A stretch of DNA of 57,746 nucleotides from JABMRP01 sp964444795. GTDB lineage: Bacteria; Planctomycetota; Planctomycetia; Pirellulales; Thermoguttaceae. The stretch spans positions 1-57,746 of the forward strand of contig CAYUIQ010000018.1 in NCBI GenBank assembly GCA_964444795.1, given 5' to 3'. The first letter of the stretch is position 1, and every line of letters starts with the position of its first letter. Below are positions 32,035 through 42,332 of the stretch, one piece after another. The position numbers were made by a program, and so were the translations under genes. The notes below the pieces were generated by a model. It did no database searches, had not been told where the DNA came from, and saw only the letters and a list, made by a program, of their open reading frames with translations.

Positions 32035-33500
32035 ATGTATCAAGTTCGATTCTACCCGCGCGGCCCGGTATTCGTCATGCCGCGGATCATTACGTTGTTG
32101 CTGGCGCTCTTGGTCGTTGAAATGGGAGCTTCCGGGGTTCTTGCGGACGACGATCGCCGACCGAATGTCCTCTGGATCATGTCGGACGACCTGCGACCGC
32201 AGCTTGGCTGTTATGGCGATCCGGTTGTCAAGACGCCTCACTTAGATGCGTTTGCCCGGCGGGCGCTGCGGTTCGATCGGGCGTACGTTCAGTGCGCGAT
32301 ATGCAGCACTTCAAGCAGAACGGCTACCACACCCGCGCGATAGGAAAGATCTTTCACATTTACGACGAGTCGATGCTGGGAAGCGAAGACGATCCGGCAT
32401 CGTGGAGCGAGCCGCTTCAGTTGCCGACCGTGCCGGTTTGGGGACCCGAGCAAAACGCGCTGCGAGAACGTTTGATCGCGGAGGCTCGCGCGGCGGGCAG
32501 GCAGTTCAAGCATCCGCACGATTGGCCTCGCGCGGAAACGTGGGACGACAGCGACCTGCCGGACGACCAGATGCAGGACGGCAACACGGCTTCCATGGCC
32601 GAGGCATTCCTTCGATCGCGAACGGGCAAGGATCAACCCTTGTTTCTCGCCGTGGGCTTCCTGCGTCCGCACCTGCCATTCAATGCGCCGCGAAAGTATT
32701 GGGATCTTTACGATCCGAATTCGTTATCGATGCCGGCGTTCCGCCAACGACCAGAAGGAGCACCGCCGTGGTCGGTGACGCAAGGGATCGTCAAGAACTA
32801 TCACAACATGCCCCCGTGGGAATCGATCGACGAGGTGTTCCTGCGCCGATACCTGCGGGCGTATCTGGCGTGTATCAGCTACGTGGACGCATGCACCGGT
32901 CGAGTCCTCGCGGCGTTGGAAGCCTCCGGCCATGCCGATCGCACAATCGTCGTATTTGTGGGGGATCATGGTTACCAGATGGGCGAGTACGATTCGTGGG
33001 GCCACAAGCACTCGAACTTCGAAATCTCGACCCGCGCACCGCTGCTGATTTCGGCTCCCGGAATGAAGCGTGCGGGAAGGGCGGCCAGCCAACTGACCGA
33101 ATTCCTCGACCTTTACCCGACCCTGTGCGACCTTGCCGGTCTCGCGTCGCCGGACCATCTGGAAGGGAAGAGTTTCGCCCGGCTGCTGGACGACCCGACG
33201 GCCTCGCACCGCGATGCGGCATGTAGCGAGATGGTGCGCGCGAAGCGAATCGGCCGGAGCGTTCGGACAAACGCCTTTCGATATACCGAGTGGCGCGACG
33301 GACGAGGGCATCTCGTCGGCCGGGAACTTTACGACCATCGCGATGATCGCCGGGTCGGTTCGCTGGAGACCGTCAACATCGCCCAGCGGCGGGAATCCGC
33401 CAAGACCATGGAGCGATTGAGCAAGCGACTCGATCAACTCGTCCCACACCAAAAGACGCCGCGGGCGCGTGTAGAGCATCCCGGTGATGGCCACAGGTGA
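32035..33500 (+). pseudogene. Iduronate-2-sulfatase-like sulfatase with internal out-of-frame deletion
   Basis: Codons 32035 to about 32310 give a signal peptide (MPRIITLLLALLVVEMG) and the sulfatase opening RRPNVLWIMSDDLRPQLGCY with metal-binding Asp-Asp, ending at RAYVQCAICS. The next family blocks should be the CxPSR formylglycine motif and TGLRP; they are absent. The protein resumes in another frame at DMQHFKQNGYHTRAIGKIFH (from about 32300) and continues intact to 33500 through GFLRPHLPFNAPRKYWDLY, VFVGDHGYQMGEYDSWGHKH and the C-terminal domain. Compared with family members about 35-40 codons are missing, including the catalytic nucleophile, and the frame is shifted. The features match the S1_7 (iduronate-2-sulfatase-like) group. 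The product cannot be an active sulfatase as read. Confidence 0.82.
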
Positions 33501-33547
33501 TGTTTGGCGTTGGCGACCAGGGATGTAACAAGAAGACCGTCTCAAGG

Positions 33548-35751
33548 TCAATCGACCTGCCACTTCTCTCCGCCACGTTGCAGGAGGATTCGGCTGCGGC
33601 CGTCTTCGGCGGGGGTAAATGTCCATTGGTCTTTTCGTTCGTCCAGCTTGAGAAAGAAGCCGTCGGAGGTGGCCGGGCTTACCGTGGGTACAGCCGCTCC
33701 CAGCGGGGATCTCTCCCAATCTTCCCGAGAGGTCGAGCCCGCCGGCTCGATGGTGGTCCGAAACGGATAGAACAACACGCGGAACCGACCTTCCTGGCCT
33801 TTGCGGGAAATCACCAGTTGCCGAGCCTTGTGGGCCTGGCCTCGGGAAATCCCCGAGCCGTACTCCTCCAGTTTGACCATCGGTTTGCCTGGCCCCAAGG
33901 GCAAGACCAGTAACCGTCGCGAGCCGACGTTCGGCCGGTCGTATGTCCGCTGTTCACTCTTTTCGATCAGCAGGATACTCCCGTCGGCCCGAGGGACAAA
34001 CTCGACGTCGTCGGGAATCTGCATGTACCAGTCATAGGCCCGCTCCTGGTCGTCCTTCTTGGTATCATCGATGATGATCGCGTAGGGATGCGGACCGCGA
34101 ACCATCACGCCCGTCCGCCAGCAGAACTCAACCGGGTTGTTCGCCGCGCGCCAGAGATTGCAGCCGGTGAAGTTGTACTTGGGAGCTTTCTCGTCGTCGT
34201 GTCCGTGAAGCGCCGGCGGTTGCCCGGGGCGTTTCCAGGTCCAGCCGAGTTCCTCGAAAGTGCGCGTCTCCAGCTCCCAGCCCTCGCCCGGCGTCCGCCA
34301 ACTGTGGGCCCAGAGCCAATCGTAGGCGTCCTTCAAGTCCATCACTCCGTAGCTTATCACGCCGGGGCCTTTCGCGGCGTCCACGTCCCCGTGATCGATC
34401 AGCCGGGCATTGGGGACCTTGCCACGTCCCACTTTCGCCTCGGCTTGGGCCATGCCGTCGACGTGAACCAGATTGTGGTCGCTGCTCTTGGTCGCTTGAG
34501 CCCATGGGCGGTCGACGGCCCAGCGACGGCCGAGTGCGGCCAAGACGAATCGCCCACGGTCGACATTCTCATGCCGGTCGTACCACGCATCCTGTCGCGC
34601 GAGCATATTCAGGTAGGCCGCGTCGTCCGACCAGTCGCTGCGGGTAATGAACAGGCCTTGATACGGGAAGACGGCCGTGATGGGCAAGTCGAGCTTCGCC
34701 ATGTCCAGCGGCAGGGCGTCGGTATCTTCCCAGTTCATGCAAAACAACGTCGTCATTGGCGCGTATTGCCACCGATTCTGACGGCTATAGTCCTCGCCCT
34801 TGTACTGGCGGAGGTAGAAGTTGATGCACTTATCACCCGGCGCCGCCCATCGGGCCATGGCGATCAGTGTGAACTGCTCCTCGCGCAGCGACGTGTTGGC
34901 CGTGTAGCCGTCTTCGTTGGAACCGCCCGTCTCGTAGATGTGGACTTCCGCCCAGTCGCGGATCGCCTGTCGAAACTTCTCCCACTGTTCGGGCCGGTAA
35001 CCTTCCTCGCCCTCAATGGCCAGTAGCATGGGACCCAGTTCGCCGTGGTAGCCGTACCAGTTGCTGATCCCACGGCCAGGTGGAAAGCCCATACCCCAAC
35101 AGACCAGATCCTTCGTGGCTGCCGAGAGCGCCTTTCGGCAGAGGTCGCGTTGCTCGGGAGTCATGTCACCGTACAGATAGTCGTAGGCCAAGGCGAAGTC
35201 GGCCCCGCCACGATACCAGAGGTGTCCCAGTCCCGCGGCGATGCCGTCGAGACCTTCAATGCCTCCGATGTTCTCGTCGATCTTGCCCCACTTGGAGACA
35301 TCCTTACTGCGAGCCAGTAGAACACGAGCGAAGTTCGCCACGGCGCGGCAGACATACTCGGCCCGAGCGTCGTCCTGGTGATAGATCACGTCGAGCGTGG
35401 TGTAGAGCAGGTCGTGATTGTCGCCCGGTCCGGGATTGGGATAGGCGACCAGCAAATCTTCGTCGGAAGCATCCGGTTTGATGGCCGCCAGTGTGTCGAT
35501 TCGCTTGGATTCAAACCGCTGGCCGAAGAACGTCTTGCCCCGATAGGTCGTAATCACTTCCTTCCGCCAGACGGGCAGATCCTCCGGCTCATCAACACAC
35601 GAGGATGCACCCCCACGGGAGGCACTTCCGAGAAAATCCGTACGCCGTCGGCCTTGGTGGCGCTGTAATCGTCACCACTGACGGGCCCCACGGACAGAGC
35701 GCAGAGCGTAAGCGTGACGATCGACATCGTTGCCGGAAACGTGTATCGCAT
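33548..35751 (-). pseudogene. Secreted heparinase II/III-like gene with one-base frameshift near the 5' end
   Basis: ATG 35751 (AAGGAAG upstream) gives a signal peptide (MRYTFPATMSIVTLTLCALS) and IFSEVPPVGVHPRVLMS; the frame then reads RRICPSGGRK and stops. Adding one C in the CCGG run at about 35587-35590 restores PEDLPVWRKEVITTYRG, which joins the long frame (from 35557) of 669 aa. That frame has the toroid start, GYHGELGPMLLAIEGEEGY, and the TKSSDHNLVHVDGMAQAEAK block that matches the family's 'HNTVxVDG' strand. The family splits acidic polysaccharides by beta-elimination. The lesion may be a real frameshift or an assembly error; the rest of the gene looks under selection. Confidence 0.72.
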
Positions 35752-35803
35752 GGCATTCAACTTCCTTCTTGTGGATTGCTCCCCCTTTTGCACCACTTCC
35801 ATG

Positions 35804-37879
35804 CTACGGAACGGCGAGGTCTATTGAGTCCCGATTGTGCCGTCGAACGACCATGGGCAGTTGACCTTCCTTCAAGAGCGGCAATCCGTCCCAGACTCGC
35901 ACTACGTTGGCGCCCTTCTTTAGGTTCTGGAAAGGTCCGGGGATCGCGTGGTTGTCCCGCGGCACCGCAGCGCCCGAGAAATCCTCGTCGAGCCACTCGT
36001 GGTTCGTGGAACCAACACTCGCGGGATCGAACGGCACGGTCAACGTCAACTCACACGAATCTCCATCATACGAGACGGACATGCCCGGTTGCAGGATACT
36101 GTGCCGATCGTTTTTCAGTCCGTGCTTCTCCCAGAATATTCGCCACTCGTCCAGCGTCATTCTCGCTCTGGTTCCGCCGTCGATTGCCGTCCGCCCGGGG
36201 GAGTGACGCCCCAAGTCCTTGTGGACAAGTTCGATGAACTCCGCCGGGCTCCATGGCGACGGCTTGTCCGAAGCGCTGTTGATGATGAAGACCCTGTCGT
36301 CCGGCGACGCATCATACACATTGTGATCCAGCCGCTGAGGTCCGCCGCGATGCGACGGATAGTCCACGTCGATCATCGACTTGTGATTGACGAAGAGGTT
36401 GTTATGGAACGAGTGATGGTAGGTACGCGTGCGCGCGGTAACCTGGTAGACGTACGCCCCTTGGCCAAAGCGGCTGTCGGCGGGACTATTGGCGATCAGA
36501 TTATGCATGACCGTGGAACCGGACGCATCGTGAACGTAGAACTGAATGGCTCGATTTCCGACCAAGATGTTGTGATCGACCATGGCCGTGTCGAAATCGT
36601 AATCGCTCATCTCCAGGAAGATTCCCTTGACGCCGTTGTTGACGATGACATTCCGCGTAATGCGGGTGCCTGCAAACCGGTTGTCCAGCCAGACGCCGTC
36701 GTTGCGGGGGTTGTCGGCGATGTAGTTGTGTTCGATCAGCCCGTCCTTGATGTTATGGCACTTGACCCCCGCATGTTCATAACGCTTGGGGCCGGTGAAG
36801 CCGAGCGTGTTGTTGCGCAAGATCACGTTGTCGCGAACGATCATTCGCGTGGTATCGGCGCCGATGATTCCGGCGGCTCCGTTGTCGATTACGTAGTTGC
36901 CTTCGATGAGGTTGTCGTGCCCGGCTTGGGAGTGTGACGGATCAATGGCGGGCTCCGTCTCGTTGTCCCCTCCGGCGGCGCCGACGTCGATGGCCACGGT
37001 ATTGGCATGGCGGATCACGTTATTGCGAACAATCCAGTCGTGGGCGCCGCGCAACCCCAACGCACCTGCTTGGGCCCATATGGGCGTATTCCAGAAGTTC
37101 GTCGGATATTGGTTGCCGCAATGCTCCAGGACGAATCCTTCGACGACGATGTGTCCCAGGCCGCGAACGTGGGGCGCAAAGATTCTCCGCCGGGTCGAGA
37201 TCTCGACCGTTTGTTCGGCGGGAGACAGCTTGCCGAAGTTGACGTACAGCCGGCCAGACGTAGCGTCAAACGTCCAAGTGCCGGCTTCCTCTTCCACTTC
37301 GGCAAGCAGTGGCACTTGCATCAACAGGCGGCCGCCGACGAATACCTGGCCACACGTGTAGGCAATCTTCGAATCGCCTCGGCCGAAGCGTTCGACCTCG
37401 GGTTTGCCGTTCCTGCCGTGCGGAGTGGACGCCAACGGCACGCGAAATGGATTTCCGCCGTCGAGATAGACCTGGTCATCAAAGCGTGTTTCGTCCAGGA
37501 CCCCAAAATAGACCGTTTTGCCATGTTGCACCCACCGGGGGCGCCAGACATCGGAGCCCCTGATGAACACCCGGCCGAGTTGCTCTCCTCGATAGACAAT
37601 CGGTTTCCCCGGCTCTCCGCCGCGGGGCGGCGTGACTCGTTCGCGGTAGACGCCCGCTCGGACCAAAACAACATCGCCCGGCATCGCAAGCTCGGCCGCT
37701 CGGGAAATGGTTCGTAGCGGATCGGAAGCATCCCCTTTCGCATTATCCTCTCCCGCCGTCGAAACAACATACGTGGCCGCCGGTGAGTGCTGATGCATGC
37801 CCAAAACAAGGCCGAGCAGAAGCGTCGGCAGCGTAACGTGCGCCACTCTCTTCCGCACGCGAATTGACCAATCCATCAT
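35804..37879 (-). CDS. Secreted right-handed beta-helix protein (DUF1565-like)
   Basis: A 691-aa protein with signal peptide (VTLPTLLLGLVLGMHQHSPA). The start TYVVSTAGEDNAKGDASDPL and AELAMPGDVVLVRAGVYRER is the DUF1565/parallel beta-helix N-cap. Regular beta-helix turns follow (DWIVRNNVIRHANTVAIDVG; DNLIEGNYVIDNGAAGIIG; RMIVRDNVILRNNTLGF; DGLIEHNYIADNPRNDG; TRITRNVIVNNGVKGIFLE). The last 150 residues include a beta-sandwich tail. Such folds bind or cleave polysaccharides (pectate-lyase-like, or alginate-lyase PL6/31-like). It is adjacent to the GH117-like gene (11 bases apart), probably same operon. Confidence 0.74.
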   Translation of the reverse strand: MMDWSIRVRKRVAHVTLPTLLLGLVLGMHQHSPAATYVVSTAGEDNAKGDASDPLRTISRAAELAMPGDVVLVRAGVYRERVTPPRGGEPGKPIVYRGEQLGRVFIRGSDVWRPRWVQHGKTVYFGVLDETRFDDQVYLDGGNPFRVPLASTPHGRNGKPEVERFGRGDSKIAYTCGQVFVGGRLLMQVPLLAEVEEEAGTWTFDATSGRLYVNFGKLSPAEQTVEISTRRRIFAPHVRGLGHIVVEGFVLEHCGNQYPTNFWNTPIWAQAGALGLRGAHDWIVRNNVIRHANTVAIDVGAAGGDNETEPAIDPSHSQAGHDNLIEGNYVIDNGAAGIIGADTTRMIVRDNVILRNNTLGFTGPKRYEHAGVKCHNIKDGLIEHNYIADNPRNDGVWLDNRFAGTRITRNVIVNNGVKGIFLEMSDYDFDTAMVDHNILVGNRAIQFYVHDASGSTVMHNLIANSPADSRFGQGAYVYQVTARTRTYHHSFHNNLFVNHKSMIDVDYPSHRGGPQRLDHNVYDASPDDRVFIINSASDKPSPWSPAEFIELVHKDLGRHSPGRTAIDGGTRARMTLDEWRIFWEKHGLKNDRHSILQPGMSVSYDGDSCELTLTVPFDPASVGSTNHEWLDEDFSGAAVPRDNHAIPGPFQNLKKGANVVRVWDGLPLLKEGQLPMVVRRHNRDSIDLAVP

Positions 37880-37889
37880 CGTGGTATTC

Positions 37890-39281
37890 CTAATTCCTGA
37901 TATTCACCGTTTCTTCGTGTGTTGAGGCGCCTTCTTGCGTGAATCGTTGCCGCACGTGTTGCGGCAAGGTCGTTCGCGGCTGGAAATGGCTTGCTTCATC
38001 CGCTTGGATGGTTCCATGTTTCAAGAACGGCCGGTCGACGTCGCGGTGCAGGTCGCAATCAAACCGGACCAAGAAGCCGGGACCGCCAAATCCGACAATG
38101 TGGCTCAACCCCCAGCAAACGCCGCGTCCGTCCCCATTGCCCGCAAACGCGTCGGGGCAGTACGGCCCCGCGGCAACCGGGGGCTGAACAACCGTCGCTT
38201 TCACTTCAAAGTTGAGCCCGTCGGGCGCGTACTGCACCGTGTTCTTCTCGGGGCCATCTTTGATGATCAGCGAGACGATGCCCCCCTTGTACGGGAATAG
38301 ACAGGTTTCGTGTCCCGAGTTGGCTATCGGGTTCAAGGGCGATTTGACGAACGGTCCTTCGGGCCGGTCCGCAAAGGCGACACCGTGCATGCGATGATAG
38401 CTCCTCCCCATGTACGCTGGCAAGCCTTCGAGACGGTCGACGGGAGTCCCGTCGGCACTGCGAAGCCAAACGTCCGATTTGTAGTATAGCCAAATCTTCC
38501 CCCGGTAAACGAGCGGATACGGATCGTGAATCGAACCGCTGTCCCACGTGCCGCGTGTGCCAAGGTCGATCATCGGCCGGTTGGTCTTATGCCATGGACC
38601 GTCGGGAGAATCGGCCCAAGCCATGCTCACGTCGCACCGGTCCCCTTTCTTGTGGCTCATGCGTCCGGTGAACGCCTGGTAATAGAGATAGTACTTTCCG
38701 CCCGCGCAGAGAATGTCGGGCGTCGAAAGCGAACGGTCCGCGTATTCTCCTTTCGCGCTGCGCGGGACCGCGATCCCCTGTTCCTTCCAGTTGAACCCGT
38801 CTCGCGACGTGGCGTAACAGATGTCCGCCAGATCCCAGTCAAAGGCAGGCACGTCGTCGGGAGTATTGTCGGTGTAGTTCTTGAGTCCGACCGGAGCGTG
38901 GTCCGTTTTTCGCCGCGTGTACCAGACGTAGTACGTGTCGCCCACCTTGATGACCTTGCTGGGGTCTCGTCTGGAAACCTCCAGATCCTTGCCGATACCG
39001 CCGATTCGAGAGTACTTGAATAGGGTGTGGAACTCGTTATCGAAGTCGGCCAGCGGGCTCCACTGGTTGTAGAGTCTCGCCATCGCGGCACTGAGCGGGC
39101 GATCCGTCGGCTTGCTTAGCGGCACGCCGGCGAAATGGGCTTCCGACGCACGCATCGCGCTCTTCCGTGTTGGCTGATTCCGGCGCGTCTCTTCTTCGGC
39201 GAAGGAAATCTGGCACGGAACAAGCAAGCCAGCCACCGCAACGCCCACGTAGATCGCGAGGAGTCGTGATTTCATGCGCAT
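37890..39281 (-). CDS. Secreted GH117-like glycosidase (five-bladed propeller)
   Basis: A 463-aa protein. ATG 39281 has AAGGAG 8 bases upstream; a signal peptide follows (SRLLAIYVGVAVAGLLVPCQ). The sequence shows the five-bladed propeller motif order of GH43/GH117 clans: DPSKVIKVGDTYYVWYTRR, DWDLADICYATSRDGFNWK, STPDILCAGGKYYLYYQAF, SIHDPYPLVYRGKIWLYYK and NPIANSGHETCLFPYKGG. The latter segment and the DGPEKNTVQYAPDGLNFE stretch are characteristic of GH117 (3,6-anhydro-galactosidases of agar and related chains). Placement beside a beta-helix protein and near sulfatase genes fits a marine-type galactan or similar substrate, but the activity is inferred from family resemblance only. Confidence 0.75.
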   Translation of the reverse strand: MRMKSRLLAIYVGVAVAGLLVPCQISFAEEETRRNQPTRKSAMRASEAHFAGVPLSKPTDRPLSAAMARLYNQWSPLADFDNEFHTLFKYSRIGGIGKDLEVSRRDPSKVIKVGDTYYVWYTRRKTDHAPVGLKNYTDNTPDDVPAFDWDLADICYATSRDGFNWKEQGIAVPRSAKGEYADRSLSTPDILCAGGKYYLYYQAFTGRMSHKKGDRCDVSMAWADSPDGPWHKTNRPMIDLGTRGTWDSGSIHDPYPLVYRGKIWLYYKSDVWLRSADGTPVDRLEGLPAYMGRSYHRMHGVAFADRPEGPFVKSPLNPIANSGHETCLFPYKGGIVSLIIKDGPEKNTVQYAPDGLNFEVKATVVQPPVAAGPYCPDAFAGNGDGRGVCWGLSHIVGFGGPGFLVRFDCDLHRDVDRPFLKHGTIQADEASHFQPRTTLPQHVRQRFTQEGASTHEETVNIRN

Positions 39282-39459
39282 GGCAGTCTCCTTGATTGTT
39301 GACCACATCCTGGACTATCACGTTAGCCCGAACTTCGCCTCAATGCAAACAAAAGGGCATCACTTGCCGCGCGGATGGTGGAAAGTGAGATCGTTATGTG
39401 GTATCTTGTGGCGTTTGTTCATCCTGAAGCGGATCTCGTTGTAACAGGAACTCACAAAG

Positions 39460-42135
39460 ATGAGCGGCAGCCACCCGGCAATCATGTTTGGGCAGTTCCT
39501 TCTGTTCGCCATGCTGGGAGTCGCGCCGGTCTCGAGCTCCGCCGAATCCCCCACGCCCCGGGCCGAGCGTCTGCTGCAACTGGCCCGGGACAATCGCCTG
39601 ACCGATCCGCTGGCCGCGCAAGCCGCCGAGTTGCTCTCCCACGAAGATCCGTTTGTCCGCGCAATTGCCGAGTGGGCCATTGCGACCAAGGTGGACAACG
39701 AGAACAAGGGACAGCAGTCCGCTTGGCCGAGGCCGAGCGCGCCTCCATGGTTTGTTCGCTGGCAAGGCCTTGATACCGAGTGTCTGCTGGAGTGCGACTA
39801 CGCGCGGCAAGCGGTCGTATGGGACACCCACCACGACGGAAAGAAGCTGCTCGGTTCGCTGGGCAAGATTCTGCGACGCGCACAAGGGGCCGCGCTGGAG
39901 ATCCGCACGGCGACCGAATCGGAAGAAACCCGGTCGATGGTTGTCCGGCAACTCGATCAGTTGCACGCGATCCACAAGGCGCTCCAGCGGCAGGTAGCCG
40001 AGAACCCGCACGACATTGTGGGACACCGAAGATTATGGCTCGAAGCCCGTCATGCCACCCGGCCGATCGTGCTGGCCAACCCGGCGGTCGACTTCGACGG
40101 AGTTCTTTTCATCACCCGCCACTCCGCACATTCCCATCGCAACATCACCGGTTCACAATACCCGTGGGTCCACAAGCCGGGCGGAGACATTTGTGTGCGG
40201 ATGGGTCTCGATCCGAATGGACGGGTCCGGCCCGTGTTGCAAGGAAAGCTGGGGCCCGGACACGTCCACGGCATCGACCTGCACTGGGACGCCGATCGCG
40301 TCATTTTCGGATTCGCCTCGCAGAAGCGATGGCCACCGAAGTGGGACACGGTCCGTGGCAACGACGTCTTTCGATTGCGCGAGGACCAGGAGCCGACGCA
40401 TCTGTACGAGATCCACCTCGACGGGACGGGACTGAGGCAGCGAACCGACCACGGCTATTTCAGCGACTTCGAGCCGACCTATTGTGCCAACGGCGGCATT
40501 GTCTTCGCCTCCGATCGGTCGGGGCGCAGTTCCGAGTGCGGAAAGTTCACGGCCGATCATACGGCGATCAATCTCCACCGCATTTCACCCGACGGAACCG
40601 CCCTGCGGCGGCTCAACGACAACAAGGACATCGACCGTTATCCTCATGCGCTGGATAACGGCTTGATCGCGTACACGCGCTGGGATTACCAGGAGCGGCA
40701 TTTCCTGGAGGTCCACGCCGTCTGGACCGTGCATCCCGACGGGACGATGGCCGACGCCGTTTTCAATCAACATATCAAGGCACCCTACGGCCTGCGCGAC
40801 ACGCGGTCGATTCCCGGGAGCCAGAAGTTGGTTTCGATCGCCACGGGGCACCACACGCTGGCCTACGGGCCGGTCGTGATCATCGATCCGTCCGTGGGGA
40901 TCAACAACGCCGAGGCGCTTAAGATCGTCACGCCCCACGTGCGGCCGCAAGAGGGGCCCATGGCCGGCTTAACCGTACCCGAGGGCGGAGTGCCCGACCG
41001 TGGCGGCCTGTATCAGACGCCCTGGGCGCTTTCGGAGCGATGCTTTCTCGTTTCCTACTCGTACGCGCCGGTTCCGTCACCGACCGGTGGCGGCAGCAAC
41101 GCCGCCGGGTTTGCGATCTACCTGATCGACGTGCATGGCAATAAGGAACTGATCCATCGCGAGAGGATCTACTCAAGCGCCTTTCCGATGCCTCTACGGA
41201 AACGTCCGCGACCGCCGATCGTTACCGAGTTGACGGATCGGGCCGACAGTTCGGCCACCTGTTACGTGGCCGACGTGTATGACGGACTCGATGGAATTCC
41301 TCGTGGAGCGGTCAAGTACATTCGCGTTTCGCAACGTGTCGGATGGCCGTTGGACGATAAGATCGGGGCCATGCGTTGGATCCCGGGCAACGCCTGGGAG
41401 CGGCACTTTGGATTTTGGTCCTGGTCGCCGGTGCGCGTGATCGGTTCGGTGCCGGTGGAAGAAGACGGTTCGGCCCATTTCAAGGTCCCGGCCGAAGAGG
41501 CCCTTTACTTCCAGGCGCTGGACGAGAATCACATGGAGCTGCGACGGATGCGCAGCCATGTGACGTTTCAGCCGGGCGAAGTGCGAGGATGCACCGGCTG
41601 TCACGAGTCGCAGTTGCGATCTCCGCAGCACGCGTGGCGTCTTCCGAAGGCTCTGTCGCGAGAACCGCGCGAACCGGCGCCACCTGACTGGGGAGCCGAC
41701 CGACTGCTCGGCTACGAGTGGCTGATCCAACCCGTGCTGGACCGGCGTTGTGTTCGTTGCCACGGCGGCCAGAAGACCGAAGGCGGAATTGATCTGACCG
41801 CCACGAAAAGTGAGGACGGCTTCCGCCGCTCATTTGGCACCCTTTTCGGCAGGCCCATCGGCCCCGGCAAATCTGGCGGGCCCGGCAAAGTGTTCGTGTC
41901 GGTCTCCGACCGGTTCAGCGGCGCGTCGGTCACGCAGCCGAAACAGTTCGGCTCCCACCGCAGTCCGCTGATCGCCCTATTGCGGAAGGACCCACTCCAT
42001 AAGACGGAGGCAGCGCTGAGCCAATCGGAGTGGATCGCCCTGGTTACCTGGATTGACGCCAACGCGCCCTACTACGACACCTTTTTCAACCGGCGGCCGG
42101 AAGACGGCGGTCCGCCTCGACGCGAACGTCGATAA
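39460..42135 (+). CDS. Exported dihaem cytochrome-c protein with propeller, hydrazine-synthase-alpha-like (HzsA-related)
   Basis: An 891-aa protein with a signal peptide (FGQFLLFAMLGVAPVSSSA). After a helical N-terminal domain (LLQLARDNRLTDPLAAQAAE) comes a WD40/TolB-like propeller (GVLFITRHSAHSHRNITGSQ; GIVFASDRSGRSSECGKFTA; NLHRISPDGTALRRLND). The C-terminal third carries two CxxCH haem c motifs at residues 711-715 (CTGCH) and 764-768 (CVRCH). This architecture is that of the hydrazine synthase alpha-subunit-like family (HZS_alpha), which is common outside anammox bacteria in planctomycetes, where its function is unknown. Genuine hydrazine synthase needs three subunits and no beta or gamma partner is present nearby. 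Electron-transfer or c-type cytochrome sensor activity is an inference. Confidence 0.75.
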   Translation: MSGSHPAIMFGQFLLFAMLGVAPVSSSAESPTPRAERLLQLARDNRLTDPLAAQAAELLSHEDPFVRAIAEWAIATKVDNENKGQQSAWPRPSAPPWFVRWQGLDTECLLECDYARQAVVWDTHHDGKKLLGSLGKILRRAQGAALEIRTATESEETRSMVVRQLDQLHAIHKALQRQVAENPHDIVGHRRLWLEARHATRPIVLANPAVDFDGVLFITRHSAHSHRNITGSQYPWVHKPGGDICVRMGLDPNGRVRPVLQGKLGPGHVHGIDLHWDADRVIFGFASQKRWPPKWDTVRGNDVFRLREDQEPTHLYEIHLDGTGLRQRTDHGYFSDFEPTYCANGGIVFASDRSGRSSECGKFTADHTAINLHRISPDGTALRRLNDNKDIDRYPHALDNGLIAYTRWDYQERHFLEVHAVWTVHPDGTMADAVFNQHIKAPYGLRDTRSIPGSQKLVSIATGHHTLAYGPVVIIDPSVGINNAEALKIVTPHVRPQEGPMAGLTVPEGGVPDRGGLYQTPWALSERCFLVSYSYAPVPSPTGGGSNAAGFAIYLIDVHGNKELIHRERIYSSAFPMPLRKRPRPPIVTELTDRADSSATCYVADVYDGLDGIPRGAVKYIRVSQRVGWPLDDKIGAMRWIPGNAWERHFGFWSWSPVRVIGSVPVEEDGSAHFKVPAEEALYFQALDENHMELRRMRSHVTFQPGEVRGCTGCHESQLRSPQHAWRLPKALSREPREPAPPDWGADRLLGYEWLIQPVLDRRCVRCHGGQKTEGGIDLTATKSEDGFRRSFGTLFGRPIGPGKSGGPGKVFVSVSDRFSGASVTQPKQFGSHRSPLIALLRKDPLHKTEAALSQSEWIALVTWIDANAPYYDTFFNRRPEDGGPPRRERR

Positions 42136-42170
42136 GTTCAAGATGATTCGCAACCTGCACCGTGCGATGA

Positions 42171-42332
42171 TCACCACGGTGCGAAACGCAAACCGAACAA
42201 CACCAGCACCTGGGCTGCCAGTAGGATCATCGCCGGCAGGAGAAATGGGTCGAAGTAGTCGATGACTTCCGGCTTGGTCTCGCGGATCTCGACTTTCTTC
42301 ATCTGGTCGATCCGGTCGAACACAACCATTCG
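42171..42332 (-). pseudogene. C-terminal fragment of a BatA-like vWA-domain membrane protein
   Basis: The minus strand ends with FDRIDQMKKVEIRETKPEVI and then DYFDPFLLPAMILLAAQVLV plus LFGLRFAPW before TGA at 42173-42171. This is the characteristic tail of BatA-type vWA proteins: the last vWA residues ('R/LD...KK-EIRE'), a linker and a transmembrane helix. The upstream part (vWA domain with DxSxS) is missing because the sequence above about 42330 runs into the promoter/start of the plus-strand glycosidase. The fragment therefore marks a recombination breakpoint. It could still make a tiny membrane peptide (43 aa from ATG 42302), but that is unlikely to be functional. Confidence 0.55.
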
